64,000 nucleotides of DNA from Phlebiopsis flavidoalba (GCA_035772785.1 JAOCPU010000003.1:124001-188000); one strand, 5' to 3'; positions 1 through 11,891 are shown, counted from the stretch's first letter. Notes: a model not told the origin generated them from the sequence alone. Program-made: numbers and translations.

Positions 1-1109
1 CCGAGGGACAAACGACGGTCCCCGTGCGCGATCTGGCTAGTGCTGGATGGTCCGAGATGGGATAAAAAAGAACTGGAGCAGCTGTTGTAGAGAGGAGATA
101 CAATCAAAAGAGGCGTCGGGCCAGCTGGCAGCGAAGAGGACGCTTACGCGCGGGGTTGCAGCTGGCCACGCGACCTCCGATCCCAACCAGGGGGGTGCCC
201 TGGCGCACAACAGCGACCCGTCGCTCGCGCTACGCACCGTAGCCTCTTTGTGGTGCCCCTGTGCTATTCTCGATCCCCGTGCTAGGAGCGCAGGTCGCGT
301 AGAAAAAACACGACGGTTCTTGTATTTTCTGCGGCGAAATTCAGGGGTGCAGAAAATCAAAAGTCCCCCGAACGGAAGTAAAAAACCGCCCCGAGATGAC
401 CTAAAATCATACCCATGGTACAGGGCGTGCGGATCGGCCTGCTCGGTAGGGCCCAGTTCTTTGTTTAGATTTAATGTCAGTTCCTAGAAAAACCTCTTCG
501 ATGCATGGAAGGCGCAAAAGGAAGAACGGCTTACCGACATCTGGACACGGAGCGGCGGCCACCTCGAGACTGTTTGTTTGTCGATATTCGTAAAGTAACC
601 AGAAACTCAATACGCTATGGCTGCAATGCGGCGACGCGAACAACGTCAGCTGAGGCGTTGCTGATAGCAGTCTGCATGTTTCGCGCGTCGCGTATATCAG
701 AAGACACTGCCGCGCGCGCGCGATATGGTCCGAGCAGCGCAATGAGATTCGACAGACAGCCATTCAAATAACATGGCACTGGCAGTCTGATTGTCCTTCG
801 CGAGCACACCTGCACGCACCTATTGATCCACGCTTACACTCAAAGCAGTCATGTCAAGAACATGTACATAATGCGACCGTCTTACACAAGTCCGTAATTA
901 AAAGCAAGCACCCTTTTAGCGACAGGTCTATGATCAGCACGATTTCAATGCATGCATGTTTCGTTATCGTATAGAGACACAGCGAGTCCGAGCGAGTCCT
1001 CCCATCCTTGTAGTACAGCCCAATCCTCCACCCAAAGTGCCGCGCTACTTCTCCGCGCGGCTCGACGCGCCGCTCGGACGCCGTGAGGCCGTGCTTCGCG
1101 AGCGCGCGC
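1..1109. other. no recognisable gene (left edge)
   Basis: About 1.1 kb between the window edge and the 3' end of the fucose-transporter-like gene. A 146-codon open frame on the + strand (47-487) has no recognisable motif, hydrophobic segment or intron signal, and an overlapping open frame on the other strand is equally plausible, so I do not call a gene. The stretch around 540-1000 is AT-richer than the coding DNA that follows and looks intergenic. Confidence 0.4.
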
Positions 1110-2870
1110 TCATCCCATGTCCTTCTCGAGGTCGACGGGATCCCGAGTGCGGGCACGGCCGGCCTCTGCTGTGCTGATTCGACGGACTTTACCCACGTAT
1201 CATGTACCCACAGTCGTTGCCCAGCACGCTACAATGATCAGGATGCGACACGTCGCGCGGTTGCTGTGCGGGACAGTGTGCTGAGCATGCTGAAGTTCAT
1301 GCGGAAGAGCGTTACAGAGCAAGGCACACAGTGCGGGGTGTCGTGATGAGCCAATAGTGCTCCCCGCGGAACTTACATCACTAGAACCTGGTGAGAAGGT
1401 CGTTGAAGAGCCACACGCCGAGAAGGGCTTGTGATGACAGAGCGCGCGGCCTGCTCCTGGGTGTGCGATAGAACGTCCACAGATTCGCGGGCCGCCACAG
1501 AGCCAAGGGAGCGGGAGGGTCCACTCCACCCCTCAGAAGAGGACGGAGGCCCCTCCCGAATGTGTGATGAGCACTGTCTCGACAGCTCGACGGCGGGAAG
1601 GGTACTCACTGCTGGAGAACATGTGGGTAATCGGACTCGTGACCCTTGATGCTGAGCAGGCCGGCGACACAGAGCAGGAACCCAAAGCAGGCCTGTGACG
1701 AAGCTGCCCCAGACGAACACTGCGCGCATCCCAGGCGGCGCTGCTCATCAGTTCACGCAGGACGCCGGCCTCGGCCCTGCACGAGAATAAAGGGCGCGAG
1801 GAAGAGCGCGGAGCCGAGGTTCTGCCAGTACGCGAGCTGGACGGTTCGAGTTGCTTGCGCCGCGCGGGAGCGACATCTTGATGAGCACCGCGTGCAGCGC
1901 GATGAAGAGCGACGAGAGCACGCCGTAGAGGATCGCGAGCCCGTTCGGCGCGGATCGCCCACTGGATCGACGCCAGCGTCTCGTGCGGCGCGACGCCGAG
2001 CAGGAAGCCCAGCGTCACGACGCCGGCGGCAAGAAGGACGCGGCGCGAGGGCGCGCTGTGCGTGTGGATCGACGAGACCGGTGCAATGGTCAGCAAGGCT
2101 GGCAGCAACGAGTGCCCCTGTGCGATCTGTCGCGTCATGTTCGTGAGCGACCCTGGGACGGACACCCGTTGCGGCTAGATAATTTGAACTGTGCTTTGCC
2201 TGGAAGAAGGACGGCCTCCACGCACGCGCAGGCAGAGGATATTTGAATACCAGGCCGATGACATTGACAAGCGTCACCGGCGTCATCTTTTTGGCGGTCT
2301 TCAAATCCAAAATTGCGGGATCTCTACCTTTGCAGAGACCAGCGCGGACGCATGCAGGAAACACGACGGCGAGCACCAGCTGATTGAGAAGGAACAGCAG
2401 AGGCAATTCTGTTGTGATGAGTTTCATCACGGCCTTATTGCTGCGGGACGCGTTCGTGAGAACGGTTCGACGGCAGAACGTTCCAAGAATAATACGCACA
2501 CAAAGACCATCTAGAGGGGGAAATGGATGAGTCGAAGGCGTTCGGCACTGCAGCAGAGTTTACTCACCACCAAGGCGGCGGCCATGTAGAACGACACGAC
2601 CCCGGCGACCTGGAGGTTGTGTGTGTCATGCTCTGCTTCGTGGACTCCATGGCGGGCAGCGTAGCGGGCGGGGAGGGAGGTCCAGCACACGACGAAAGGG
2701 AGCATGGTGGATGATGCAAGTGTAGCTATATAGCGATTCTCGGCTAGCTCGCCTGCGCCAACCGGACGGGGGGACGCAGGGAGGGCGCGCGCGGCGCGCG
2801 TCTTCTGGAAATTCATCTCTTGCAGCGGCGAACGAGACCCGTCGTCGGGTCTCCTGGCGATGTCGGACAA
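1110..2870 (-). CDS. GDP-fucose transporter-like nucleotide-sugar transporter (SLC35C1/TPT family), frame interrupted
   Basis: Predicted multi-pass Golgi or ER antiporter that would bring GDP-fucose (or a similar nucleotide sugar) into the lumen. Conserved blocks appear in SLC35C1 order from high to low coordinates: QVAGVVSFYMAAALV near 2580, the VNKAVMKL...LPLLFLLNQ helix near 2400-2460, LDLKTAKKMTPVTLVN near 2270, LLAAGVVTLGFLLGV near 2010-2060, TVQLAYWQNLGSALFL near 1800-1850, SPITHMFSS near 1640, QALLGVWLFNDLLT near 1390-1430, and a WVKSVES...DLEKDMG tail ending at 1110. Small introns have GT-AG ends (for example, one follows MVFV near 2510). The frame must shift at least near 2000, 1800, 1420 and 1150. 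The start at 2870 is the best upstream Met but uncertain. Substrate is inferred from family similarity; the triose-phosphate/nucleotide-sugar family is broad. Confidence 0.75.
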
Positions 2871-3478
2871 GCGCGAGGCGATCCAATGGACCGGTCTCCC
2901 GCTGCCATCGGCGCGCGCGAAACTCTATCGCGCGGGCGGGCGGCCCCCCAGAAACCACCCTTGGGCGCCGGCTGGCAGAGTGGAGACTCCGGAATCGAAT
3001 TTAGTGTCCTCGTCCTCGTGGGGTCGCTTGTTGACTTCTCCCAGTGGCGTTTTGTGTGTTTGCGATCGTCGTCGTTGCCTTTTGCGCCGCCATGGCCCGT
3101 CGGGGCTCGAGCAACAGCCGACAGGAACAAAACACAAAGGGGCTAGGGCGAGCGTGACGGATAGAGTGCGTGACAGGCACGTAATTAAACGTCCGCTGCT
3201 GTGACCGAAGACTGTAGCAACCCATAATGGACGGGTCACGGAGGAATAATACCGCGTGACAGATCGCTAGCTCGTATTTGTTAAAGTGTGACCTGTCACC
3301 TTCCGATCAGATCTATCTAACCGCGCTTTGGCAAGTCTCGCCCGCTGCCAGTTCTGGTCCCCATCCCATCCGTCCCTAATTCGACACCCCGCCGCTTCCA
3401 CAAAATGTGCATCCGCGCCTCAAGACCTCTATCGTCTTCACCACCTCCTTCTTCCCGTCCTCCTTGTTCTTGACGACG
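2871..3478. promoter_or_regulatory. divergent promoter region between the transporter and the fucosyltransferase-like gene
   Basis: About 600 bp separate the two outward-reading starts. The segment just before 3479 is rich in C and T, as is common upstream of fungal translation starts. Open frames crossing this stretch on both strands are GC-rich shadows without motifs. A shared bidirectional promoter is an inference from the geometry; I see no convincing TATA box. Confidence 0.4.
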
Positions 3479-5384
3479 ATGAAGGAAGCCCACGGTCACA
3501 CCCGCTCGCAGTCCAGCGTCCCTCTCCTCCCCTATGCCGACAGCACCCCGCCGGCAACTACCCCTTCACCACCACCTTCCGCATCAAACAAGCCCATCCC
3601 CTATCAAATCGCAGAAAAGTCGTTCTTCGTGCTCTGCGCCATTTGCCTCAGTCGTCTCCCTCGGCGTTGTTGCCTCCTGGGCCATCAGCAGCGGCTCGCA
3701 CGGGCGCGCACATCGCTCCGCAGAAACACCGCCGACGACGATGCGTACGTACGCAAGATCATTGCGGAGATGGGCTTCAACGTCTCGGAGCCGGTTGACC
3801 TGCCCGTCGTGCACGAGGACGACGTTGCGCCGCCACCCGAGGAGGAGTACTCGCCCTACCTGCTCGGCGCACCCACGCAGAGCTTCCGCGACAACCTCCG
3901 CGACGACACCAAGTACATCACGTCCTGGCTTTCAGCCGGTTGGAGTGCGTACCCCCTGAGCGAACCCCTGAGTCCGCCTCGCACTGACCTTCACCTACAG
4001 ACAACGATGTCATGACCTACATGAACCTCATCTACCTCGGCAAGATCACCGACCGCGTGCCCGTCGTGGCGATGTTCACGCCGTCGCACATCGGCGGGGA
4101 CGCCGGCGTGATCACGTTCGGCGAGGTGTTCGACGTGCAGCGCTTCCGCGACGAGTCGGGCCTGCCGCTGCTCGAGTGGCTCGAGGTCAAGGACCCGGAG
4201 AGCGAGGTCGTCGACGACATCGGCTGCTGGAACATCTGGGAGTCCGTCCAGTACTACGAGCACTTTCCGCGCGGCAGCGCCGTGCCCGACTGGCTGAAAC
4301 TCGGTGCGTCTCCCGCGCAGACGCGCTGTGGCTGCGCGCAGCTCGCTGACGCTGTTTTTGCGTAGACATCGCGTACACGCGCGCGCCGGAGTGGGTGAAG
4401 CAGATCCCGGGGTACGAGCACGACAAGTGCAGCACGTTCGCGACGCTCTCGCGGCTCGCGTACCCCGAGGACCGGAACAAGAACCTGGGCAACGTCCTCC
4501 CGTCGCCGCAGCACCACGCCGTGCTGGACCCGGACGAGCACATGCTGCTGTGCTACGACTACCTCTACTACGCGTGCGCGGCCATGTCCTCCGAGTGGGA
4601 GTACTCGTACGCGCCGCAGTGGAAGGACGTCGGGCAGTACATGCACTGGACGCCCGAGATCGACACCATCGTCGGCCAGTACGTCAACCGGGCCTTTGGG
4701 CTCCCCGAGGACGGGCCCGTGCCAGCTGTAAGTTAAGCTTTTCCCGCGCGAAGCGGGCTGACGTTGCTCATGTACCGCCGGGCTAACACTTCTCCGCACA
4801 GTATATCACGGTCCACGTCCGCCACGGCGACTTTAGAGGCTGGGTGCTGGGACGCCGAGACGCCAGAGGACTGATTGTTTTGCGCGCCGCTCCCGGTCTT
4901 TCATGATCCATCTCCTCCGCGCGCGGCGTGTGCGGTGAGTGCTCCCCGCGCGTACAGCCCACGGACGTGAAAGCTATATAATTGCGTGACGCAGCGAGGT
5001 GCAGGACGAGGTGCTGGACAAGCACGGGGTGTACATCTCCGATGACGCGCGTCATCATGACCTCGGACGAGACGGACGCGGCGTGGTGGGACGAGGTCGC
5101 CGCGCTCGGCTGGGTCGCGATGGACCACGAGAAGCAAAAGACCGTGGAGCGCTACGGCCGATGGTGCGTCCCCCTTTTGCTGTGCTCGGCAGGTAGTGCT
5201 CTGTTGCTCACGCTCGCGCAGGTACCCCCTCATTCTGGATGCGGCGATCCAGTCGAATAGTCTCGGGTTCGTGGGCACCGACCGCTCGACGTTCTCGATT
5301 TTGTCGAGCCGCCGTGTGCGCGATTGGCACAATGGCGCGACGCGCATGGTGCTCTGGGGACGCAAGGGCGCGGATGACCACTAG
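3479..5384 (+). CDS. type II membrane protein with GDP-fucose protein O-fucosyltransferase-like domain
   Basis: Likely luminal glycosyltransferase of the O-FucT superfamily. Translation from the ATG at 3479 gives a short Ser/Pro-rich cytosolic tail, then one signal-anchor helix (FFVLCA...SVVSLGVVASWAISSG, 3620-3700) and a luminal domain. The blocks RDNLRDDTKYITSW, VPVVAMFTPSHIGGDAGVI, YITVHVRHGDF (about 4800-4833), VIMTSDETDAAWWDEV (about 5050-5095) and GFVGTDRSTFSILSSRRV (about 5265-5320) match the nucleotide-sugar-binding R/H and SDE-type motifs of this fold. At least four introns with GT-AG ends are visible (near 3945, 4305, 4728, 5163). Single-base frame changes occur near 3643, 3735, 4850 and 4880. 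It lies head to head with a GDP-fucose-transporter-like gene. The acceptor substrate is unknown, and many basidiomycete members have never been assayed. Confidence 0.78.
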
Positions 5385-5724
5385 TCTTGCCGCGGTTTGA
5401 TTTCTTGTCTGGACGTTTTCACATTTTACCCGTGCATTTATAGTGTCACACCACCTCCTTCTCTCTCATGGACTGTATGGGCCTCTTCACGACGGACTCC
5501 TCGATTTCAATAGTCATTAATGACACCGCGACGGCGGCACGTACACGATTTATACAATAGCTATGTATTTTATATTTCTGCTACATACATAGATTGCTCC
5601 GCCCGTTTCCCAGCTGTTTCTTGTTTCCTAGACGAAAAATACTACCATCGCGCTTCTGACATGACGTGAGGCAGTTACGTACACAGCGTGTGCGCGTCTG
5701 ATCATCACTTGAGCAATCCCCACG
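5385..5724. other. intergenic: 3' region and promoter
   Basis: AT-richer 340 bp between two same-strand genes. It contains an AT-rich stretch near 5540-5590 (tatgtattttatatttc) and no open frame of note. It probably holds the 3' UTR of the fucosyltransferase-like gene and the promoter of the first FBXO21-like gene. Confidence 0.5.
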
Positions 5725-7748
5725 ATGAAGGACGCCACACCACTGCCCGTCGAGGTCAGTCCAGCAACGCACCGACGTGTGCCGCAACAACACTAACGCA
5801 GAAGCAGGTCTACGCCGCGATTCTCGCCGCGATCCCCACGTCCAAATCGGACCCCAGCGAACGCACCCTCCTCCACTGCGCCCAGGCCCACTCCCTCCTC
5901 CGCGCGGCGACGCTCGTGCCGGCGGTGTGGAAGGCCCCCTACGCGGCGCGCTACACGTGCGCCGACGCCCGCGCGCGAGGCGCAGCGCGCCGCGAGCCAC
6001 GGCGAGGACTGGCGCGCGCGGTACGTCGCGCGCCGCCGCGCGGACAATGCGGCGCTCAAGCTGCTCGACGCGATACGCAGCGACCGCACGGGGCGGCATG
6101 CGCGCGCGCGGGAGCTTGTACGCGAGTATGGCCGCGATGTGCTTGATGCGCTGCGTGTTGAGGCGGGGCTGCCGCTCCCTGCGTGGATGGGTGGCACCGG
6201 CGCTCATGTGGATGTGCTGCCGCGGAGGTATTGGGCGCGCGTGGTGCTTGGGGTGTTGGCGCGGCGGGAGGCGGTGGACGTGTTTGTGCGGGTGAAGAGC
6301 GAGGATGTGGACTTTGTGACCGCGTTGGGGAGTCTGTCGGCGTTCTTTGATGTTACGCTGCAGGAGGTGAGTGGAATGCACTGCCCTAGGATTGGACAAG
6401 GCTGATGGGCGCGGAACAGGTGCAGGAAGAGCTGGAGGAGGTGTGTGTGGCGTGCATCGCGAAGCTCGTCGACAAGGGCGTTCTGCTCGACCCTTCGAGC
6501 GTCGCGTACGACCTCTGGGAGCTCTGTGACAAGATACGCGAGGCGATCCACGAGCTAGGGTTCCGAGTGGCACCAGGTGCGCTGCTGGCGTAACGAGGGT
6601 CCCGCCGTGCTGACGACGAACACTCTCCTTTGACAGAGGACAAGCTTGCGAGGGTGATGAACCACTATCCGCATCATTTCCTCAAGCCAGAGAATAGAGC
6701 GACGGTTCCCATGTCGCTCTGCTACGTCTTCGTGGCCGTCGCCCGCAGGCTCGGCATCGAGGCCTCTCCTGCCAACTTAACTGGCTTCATGCGCGTTCAT
6801 ATACAGCCGCCGAATGGGCAGCCGTACAGGCTCCTCGACGTGTGCGGTCAGGGCCCTCCCGTCGTTGGCGTTTCCGAGCCCTTTCACCCACCGTCCACTC
6901 AGAAATTGTTGAGGCGGGCATGCTACAATATCTACGCCTTTAAACATCAGCAGATGAATCAAGACATTCGTTCCTCTCAGAACATCGTGGACACGGCGGA
7001 GTACACCACGCTCATCCAATATTATCACTCGGAGCATTTCCCTGACACTGGACCTTCGCCACTGGTGATACTCTCAAAGCCGCTCGATTGGAGCGCAGTC
7101 CTTGAGGATGCTTGTGGTCCCCATGGCTCGGATATGTTTGTCTCCAACTGCAGGCGCATGGTCGAGGAGACGGAAGAAAACGCATGGGTTGTGAAATCGC
7201 GCCCGCGCAGCACCCGACGTAAAGTATTTCATTGGTCTCCCGGTAGTCGGCTCGCAAGACGACGCTCGGGGTGTCATCATCGGCTGGGACGTAAGTTATT
7301 TCTTGTGAGAGCTACCCTCTGCCATAGAAGCTCACTTCTCCAAGTGCATCTACGAGCAATCCGAACATATGCGTCAGGGCCTGCCTGTGCGGTTCCTACC
7401 ATGGACAAAACTGCTGGCCTATGAGGACAAGCACCGCCAGCCATTCTACCACGTCTTGGCCACAGATGGATACTTCCGATGTACGTCCACGTCTGCAACG
7501 GCGCTCGCGTCCGTATCTGGACCTCTGCGCTGCTCCCCCAGATGTAGCTCAAGAGCTGATAGTGCCCGTTCAGCAACCCGATTGGTCCTGGCAAGACTTT
7601 CATCAGAGGGAGCCCTTGTTTGCCCGATATTTTACCCACATGGAACGTGATGCAGAAACAGGAGCTGTTCGTCTCAAGCCTAGCAAGGAACTGCTAGACA
7701 TGTACCCGGATGACGATGAGTTTGCAGCCCGCCGTACAAGTATGTAGT
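5725..7748 (+). CDS. FBXO21-like F-box protein with SirB1/transglutaminase-like and YccV-like domains (copy 1)
   Basis: Probable substrate receptor of an SCF ubiquitin ligase. The start ATG (5725) opens a short exon, MKDATPLPVE, followed by a GTCAGT...CAG intron and the F-box exon (VYAAILAAIPTS..., LLRAATLVPAVWKAPYAARY). The middle carries RHARARELVREYGRDVLDALR and the SirB1/Transglut_core2-type region (HFLKPENRATVPMSLCYVFVAVARRLGIEASP, 6670-6790). The C-terminus holds a YccV/HspQ-like domain (YFIGLPVVGS...GVIIGWD, 7225-7290; QPFYHVLATDG, 7440-7470) and a tail ending in DDDEFAARR. This three-domain order is that of metazoan FBXO21. Frame changes near 5965 and 7220 are needed. A related, more damaged copy follows 450 bp downstream in the same orientation. 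Confidence 0.8.
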
Positions 7749-8204
7749 TCAGTGCTTTCAATCACCTTGACTCGCTTTGCTGCTATGTGGGATATGTAAC
7801 TACAGAATAGAATAGCTGTATTAATATGAATAAAGTCTCTTCTGGACTCCCAAAGCGTACATGTAACCCACCATAAATAAGTAACGCAAAATATGCACCC
7901 GCGTGTACGGTGTCCGAATAAAATCAAGGTTTCAGACGTACACGCTGTGTGTCGCCCGAGCTCCTCGCCGCACGCTTCAGTGACCAAGGCCAGTTCGCCT
8001 GGCGCGACTTTTGGACCGGGCACGCTGAGCACTCACCCTACATCTCTCGGGGAGAAAACGCTCACTACGAACTTCGAAGGAGGAAATGCATACTCATGTG
8101 TGACTTGTCACACTATCACGTGTAATTCACGTGATAGTCACAGTGATCCACTTACACTCGTTGCCTCATTCCCTACGCGTCTGGTCACTCGAGCGGTGTC
8201 CACG
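7749..8204. other. intergenic between the two FBXO21-like copies
   Basis: About 450 bp, AT-richer than the flanking exons, containing the 3' end of copy 1 and the upstream region of copy 2, including the CACGTG palindrome listed separately. No credible gene. Confidence 0.5.
8113..8137. promoter_or_regulatory. inverted repeat carrying two CACGTG boxes upstream of FBXO21-like copy 2
   Basis: Ten-base arms (ctatcacgtg and cacgtgatag) are perfectly complementary around a 5-base taatt spacer, 68 bp before the ATG at 8205. Each arm contains CACGTG, the core site of bHLH proteins such as fungal Cbf1/Pho4 relatives. The symmetry and position are directly visible; the regulatory role is inferred. Confidence 0.5.
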
Positions 8205-10363
8205 ATGATACACGCCACACCGTTGCCTGTCGAGGTCAGTCCAGCAACAAACCGACGTGTCCCGTTAACACTAACGAGCAAGCCATCTCCGCAGCTCTAC
8301 GTCCAGATCCTGACACGCGATCCCACATCCAAAGCGGACCCCAGCGAGCGCACCCTCGTCAACTGCGCACAGGCCCACCCCCTCCTCCACGCAGCCACGC
8401 TCGTACCAGCGGTCTGGAAGACCCCCTACGCGACCCGATACACCTATGCCGAACGCCGCACGCGAAGCGCAGCGCGTCGCGACACACGGCGAGGACTGGC
8501 ATACGCGGTATGTCGCCCGCCGCCGCGCAGACAATGCGGCGCTCGAGCTGCTCGACGCGATACGCACCGACCGTATGGGGCGCCACGCGCGCGCACTAAA
8601 AGGGGTGCTTGTAGGCGAGTATGGTCTCGACGTGCTCGATGCGCTGCGTATCGAGGCGGCGCTGCCGCTGCCCGGGGGGGCGCGCGCCGACGGGGAGGGC
8701 GGCGGGGAGCATCATGTAGACGCGCTGCCCGCGGAGGTACTGGGCGCGGGCGGTGCTCGGGGGTGCTGGCGCGGCGGGACACGGTGGATATCTTTGCGCG
8801 CGCGGGCGGTAGGCGGGCAGGGATGTTGATTTTTGTGACCGCGTTGGGGAGGGTCTGTCGGCGTTTTTCGACGTCACGCTGCAGGAGGTGCGTGGTGTGC
8901 ACACAGCAGGACTGAGCGGGGCTGATGGGCGTGGCTCGTATAGGTGGCAGGAACAATTGGATCATGTCTGTGAGGCGTTGCATCGCGAGACTCGTCGACA
9001 AGGGTGTTCCGCTTGACCCTTCGAGCGCGGGCGTATGACTTCTGGGAGCTTTGTGACAAGATACGTGAGTGCGCTCCACGAGCTGGGGTTCCAATTGGCA
9101 CAAGGTGAGCTGCAGGTTCCATAACGGATGTTTCATTTAAGCTGAAGACGAACTTGCACTAACAGGGACCGAGTTTGCGAGAGTAATGAACCAGTACCCG
9201 CATCATTTTCTCAAGCCAGAGAATAGAGCGACAATTCCCATATCCCTCTGCTATGTCTTTGTGGCTGTCGCTCGGAAGGCTCGGTATCGAGGCCTCTCCG
9301 CCAACTTTCCCTAGCGTTGTTCGCGTCCACATCCAGCCGCCAAATGGGAGAGACCATACAGGATTCTTGACATGCAACACGGGACCCACTCATCGATTCT
9401 TCAGGCCTTGAGGAGGCTGATTTACCTGAGTACTTCCGGGCAGCATCCGCTCAGTCAATGTTGAGGAGATCCTGCGGTAACGTCCGTCATTATTTGCAGC
9501 GGCTTCCGAGTCAGGTGCTGGTTCCTCCCAGGATGAAACAGATACGGCACTGTACACCATACTAATGTTCCATAACTTTGAAAATGTCGTTGGCGACGGA
9601 CCTAGGCCTCCGATGTCCAAACCACTCGACTGGAGCGTAGTGCTCGAGGACGCATACGCTCCTCACATCTCGCAGATGCTATCTCTAGCTATAGACAGAT
9701 AGTCGAGGAAATGGGAAAAGAACAGGCACGGGTCGTGAAACCTCGCTCCATGGCTCCCGACGCAAGACACTTTGTTGGTCTCCCGGTTTGCAGTGGACAA
9801 GACGGTGCCAGAGGGGGGGGTAATTGTTGGCTGGGATGTGAGTCACATCTCGTGAAGACTCCCCTCTATTCAGGAAGCTCACCCCGAGTTTGTCAAGCCT
9901 ACGCACGAGTATTCCGTACAGATGCTTGAGCGTAAATCGCCGCCACGGATGAGCGGCCAAGAATACGACAAGCCATTCTACCATGTCTTGGCCACAGATG
10001 GCACTTTCGCTGTAAGTGCATCCATGCCCACCGCTCCCAATGCTCAGCTGACATCTACTTTGCTTGGCTAGACCCGTGGGGGGACCTGTTCGCAGCACCT
10101 TCTCAGCCTCACTGGTCGTGGCATGACTTTCTCCAGGCAGAGCCCTTGCTTGCTCGGTACTTTACACCAACATAGAACATGATCCAGAGACAGGTGTCCG
10201 CCTCAAGCCCAGCAAGGAACTGCTGGACATGTACCCGGATGACGAGGAGTTCGCAGCCCGCCGTAACCCGCCTAGTGCTCAGGCTTCTCAACGTCCGGAC
10301 ACAGTTCGCTCGTCAAGTGTTTTATCTGAAATACGTAACGTAGTAGCACGTCTACGAAAATGA
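8205..10363 (+). CDS. FBXO21-like F-box protein, tandem diverged copy 2
   Basis: Paralogue of the gene at 5725. It keeps the same architecture and intron positions: a tiny first exon (MIHATPLPVE) and an intron beginning GTCAGTCCAGCAAC as in copy 1. Matching blocks are SKADPSERTLVNCAQAHPLL, RRRADNAALELLDAIRTD, FLKPENRATIPISLCYVF (9210-9260), PFYHVLATDG (9970-10000) and LKPSKELLDMYPDDEEFAARR (10205-10262). The C-terminus is longer than in copy 1 by about 30 residues and ends at 10363. The frame breaks more often here (8440, 8680, 8850, 9010, 9270, 9420, 9700). A stretch near 9400-9560 differs strongly from copy 1. It may be a functional but badly sequenced gene or a decaying duplicate. Confidence 0.65.
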
Positions 10364-10476
10364 GGGAGTATTATAAGTTGACAATGCACATAGCACATTA
10401 TTCTTGAATATAAAACATACCCGCGCGTGAACCGAATTTGGCAGATCTGGCAGACGCGCGCATCTTGCCACCTCCC

Positions 10477-11715
10477 ATGTCTCTTCTCGCCGCAGGCTCC
10501 AAACGCCCAGGGCCAACTCGCGACGCTCGACCGCACCACCGACGCGCACACCTTCACGCGCGCCCACTTCGCGAGCACCGCGCGTCTGCCCGACGGGACC
10601 CGCCGCGTCACGCAGCTCGCATGCGGCGCGAACCACACCCTCGCGCTCCTCGACCGCGGGCGGCTCGAGCTCTGGCGGTGCGGGCGACGGCAGCAGGGGC
10701 CAGCTTGGGCCTGCGGTGCGGGATGCGGCGCTCGGATTTGAGCCGCTGGATCTTCCGCTGGGGAGAGCTTGGGCTCGAGGGGGCCGCCGTGCGCGCGCGG
10801 TTGCGGCGGGCTGGGAGACGTCATATGTCGTGCTCGGCCACCCGGAGGGGGGGGATGTGTTGCTCTCGATGGGGGCGGACGACTTTGGCGACCTCGGTAT
10901 TGGCGGTGTCACGAAGCAAGAGGCAGGGTGTGTGTATCGGGTCGAGTTCAGTAAAGAGTGTCTCGGTGAGGGTGTCCCCTCGCGCGTGCTAATCCAGTCT
11001 CTCGCGGCGGGTCCACACCATGTCGTTGTGCAGCTCTCTATAGAATACACAGGCCGCTCAACCGAGCAGGAGACTGGTCGGATGGGGGACATCGCGACAC
11101 GGCCAGCTGGGCGACCTCAAGAACCCTCAGACCGGTCGACCGCTCCCCTTCGTCAATCGTCCCGTAGCAATCCCTTTACCCTCACCAGACCCAATAAGCC
11201 AGATCTCTCTTGGGAATCAACATACCGCTCTCCTGTTCTGCCTCAGGCCGCATACTGCACTAGGCTCTAAACCGACGCGGTCAGCTCTCACCGGCCTCGC
11301 CGACCTCCACCCCGTCTCCGCCGTCGGCTGCACCTGGAACGGCACCTACGCCGTGACACAGCACCCCGACGCCTGGTCGCTCCTATCCACCGGTGCCGGA
11401 CACAAAGGCCAACTCGGCCGCCCCGCCACGGACGCGCCCGCGCCCGTGCACTTCCCCTTCACGCCCGCGACGCACAAACCTCGTGAAGCTCGCGTGCGGG
11501 AGCGAGCACGTGCTGTGCCTTTCGCCGTGCGCGACAGTGCGCGCAAGGAGGTGTGGGCGTGGGGCTGGAACGAGCACGGGACGCTGGGGAACGGGGACAC
11601 GGTGGACAAGGCGCTGCCTGTGCGCGTCTGGCCGCCCGATGAACATGCCCCGGAGGCGGTGGACGTCGCGGCGGGGTGCGGGAACAGCTGGATTATGCTC
11701 GAGAGTTCAGACTAG
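10477..11715 (+). CDS. RCC1-repeat (ATS1-like) protein
   Basis: Seven-bladed beta-propeller protein of the RCC1/ATS1 type. The ATG at 10477 gives MSLLAAGS followed, after a one-base shift, by AQGQLATLD, a typical first blade. Further repeat signatures are VTQLACGANHTLALLD (10605-10655), LLSMGADDFGDLGIGG (10862-10908), SLAAGPHHVVVQL, HGQLGDL..., ISLGNQHTALLF, LLSTGAGHKGQLGRP (11380-11425), LVKLACGSEHVLCLSP and VWAWGWNEHGTLGNGDTVD (11552-11608), ending IMLESSD. RCC1 repeats occur in Ran exchange factors and in many unrelated scaffolds. The short length (about 380-400 residues) and lack of other domains fit ATS1-like proteins. Breaks lie near 10495, 10700, 11090 and 11480. Confidence 0.8.
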
Positions 11716-11891
11716 CTCACGCACACGTCAGAGTGAGAGTTCGATCGGTGATACATTAGTTGGGTTTCCAGAGTAATGAACGTGTGTGTATTTAGGTCTC
11801 GCTTCCGATATTACGGGAGAAGTTGTAATGTGAAGTGTACAAATGAATGCAATGAAAACGAGAGAATGAAAGGAATCCGAAGGATCGTCCG

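Noticed and set aside
47..487. 146-codon open frame on the + strand
   Set aside because: No motif, no intron or conserved block, and the opposite strand is also open; likely chance in GC-rich DNA.
8205..10363. Calling the second FBXO21-like copy a pseudogene
   Set aside because: Frame breaks are common in essential genes of this window as well, so they are not evidence of decay on their own.
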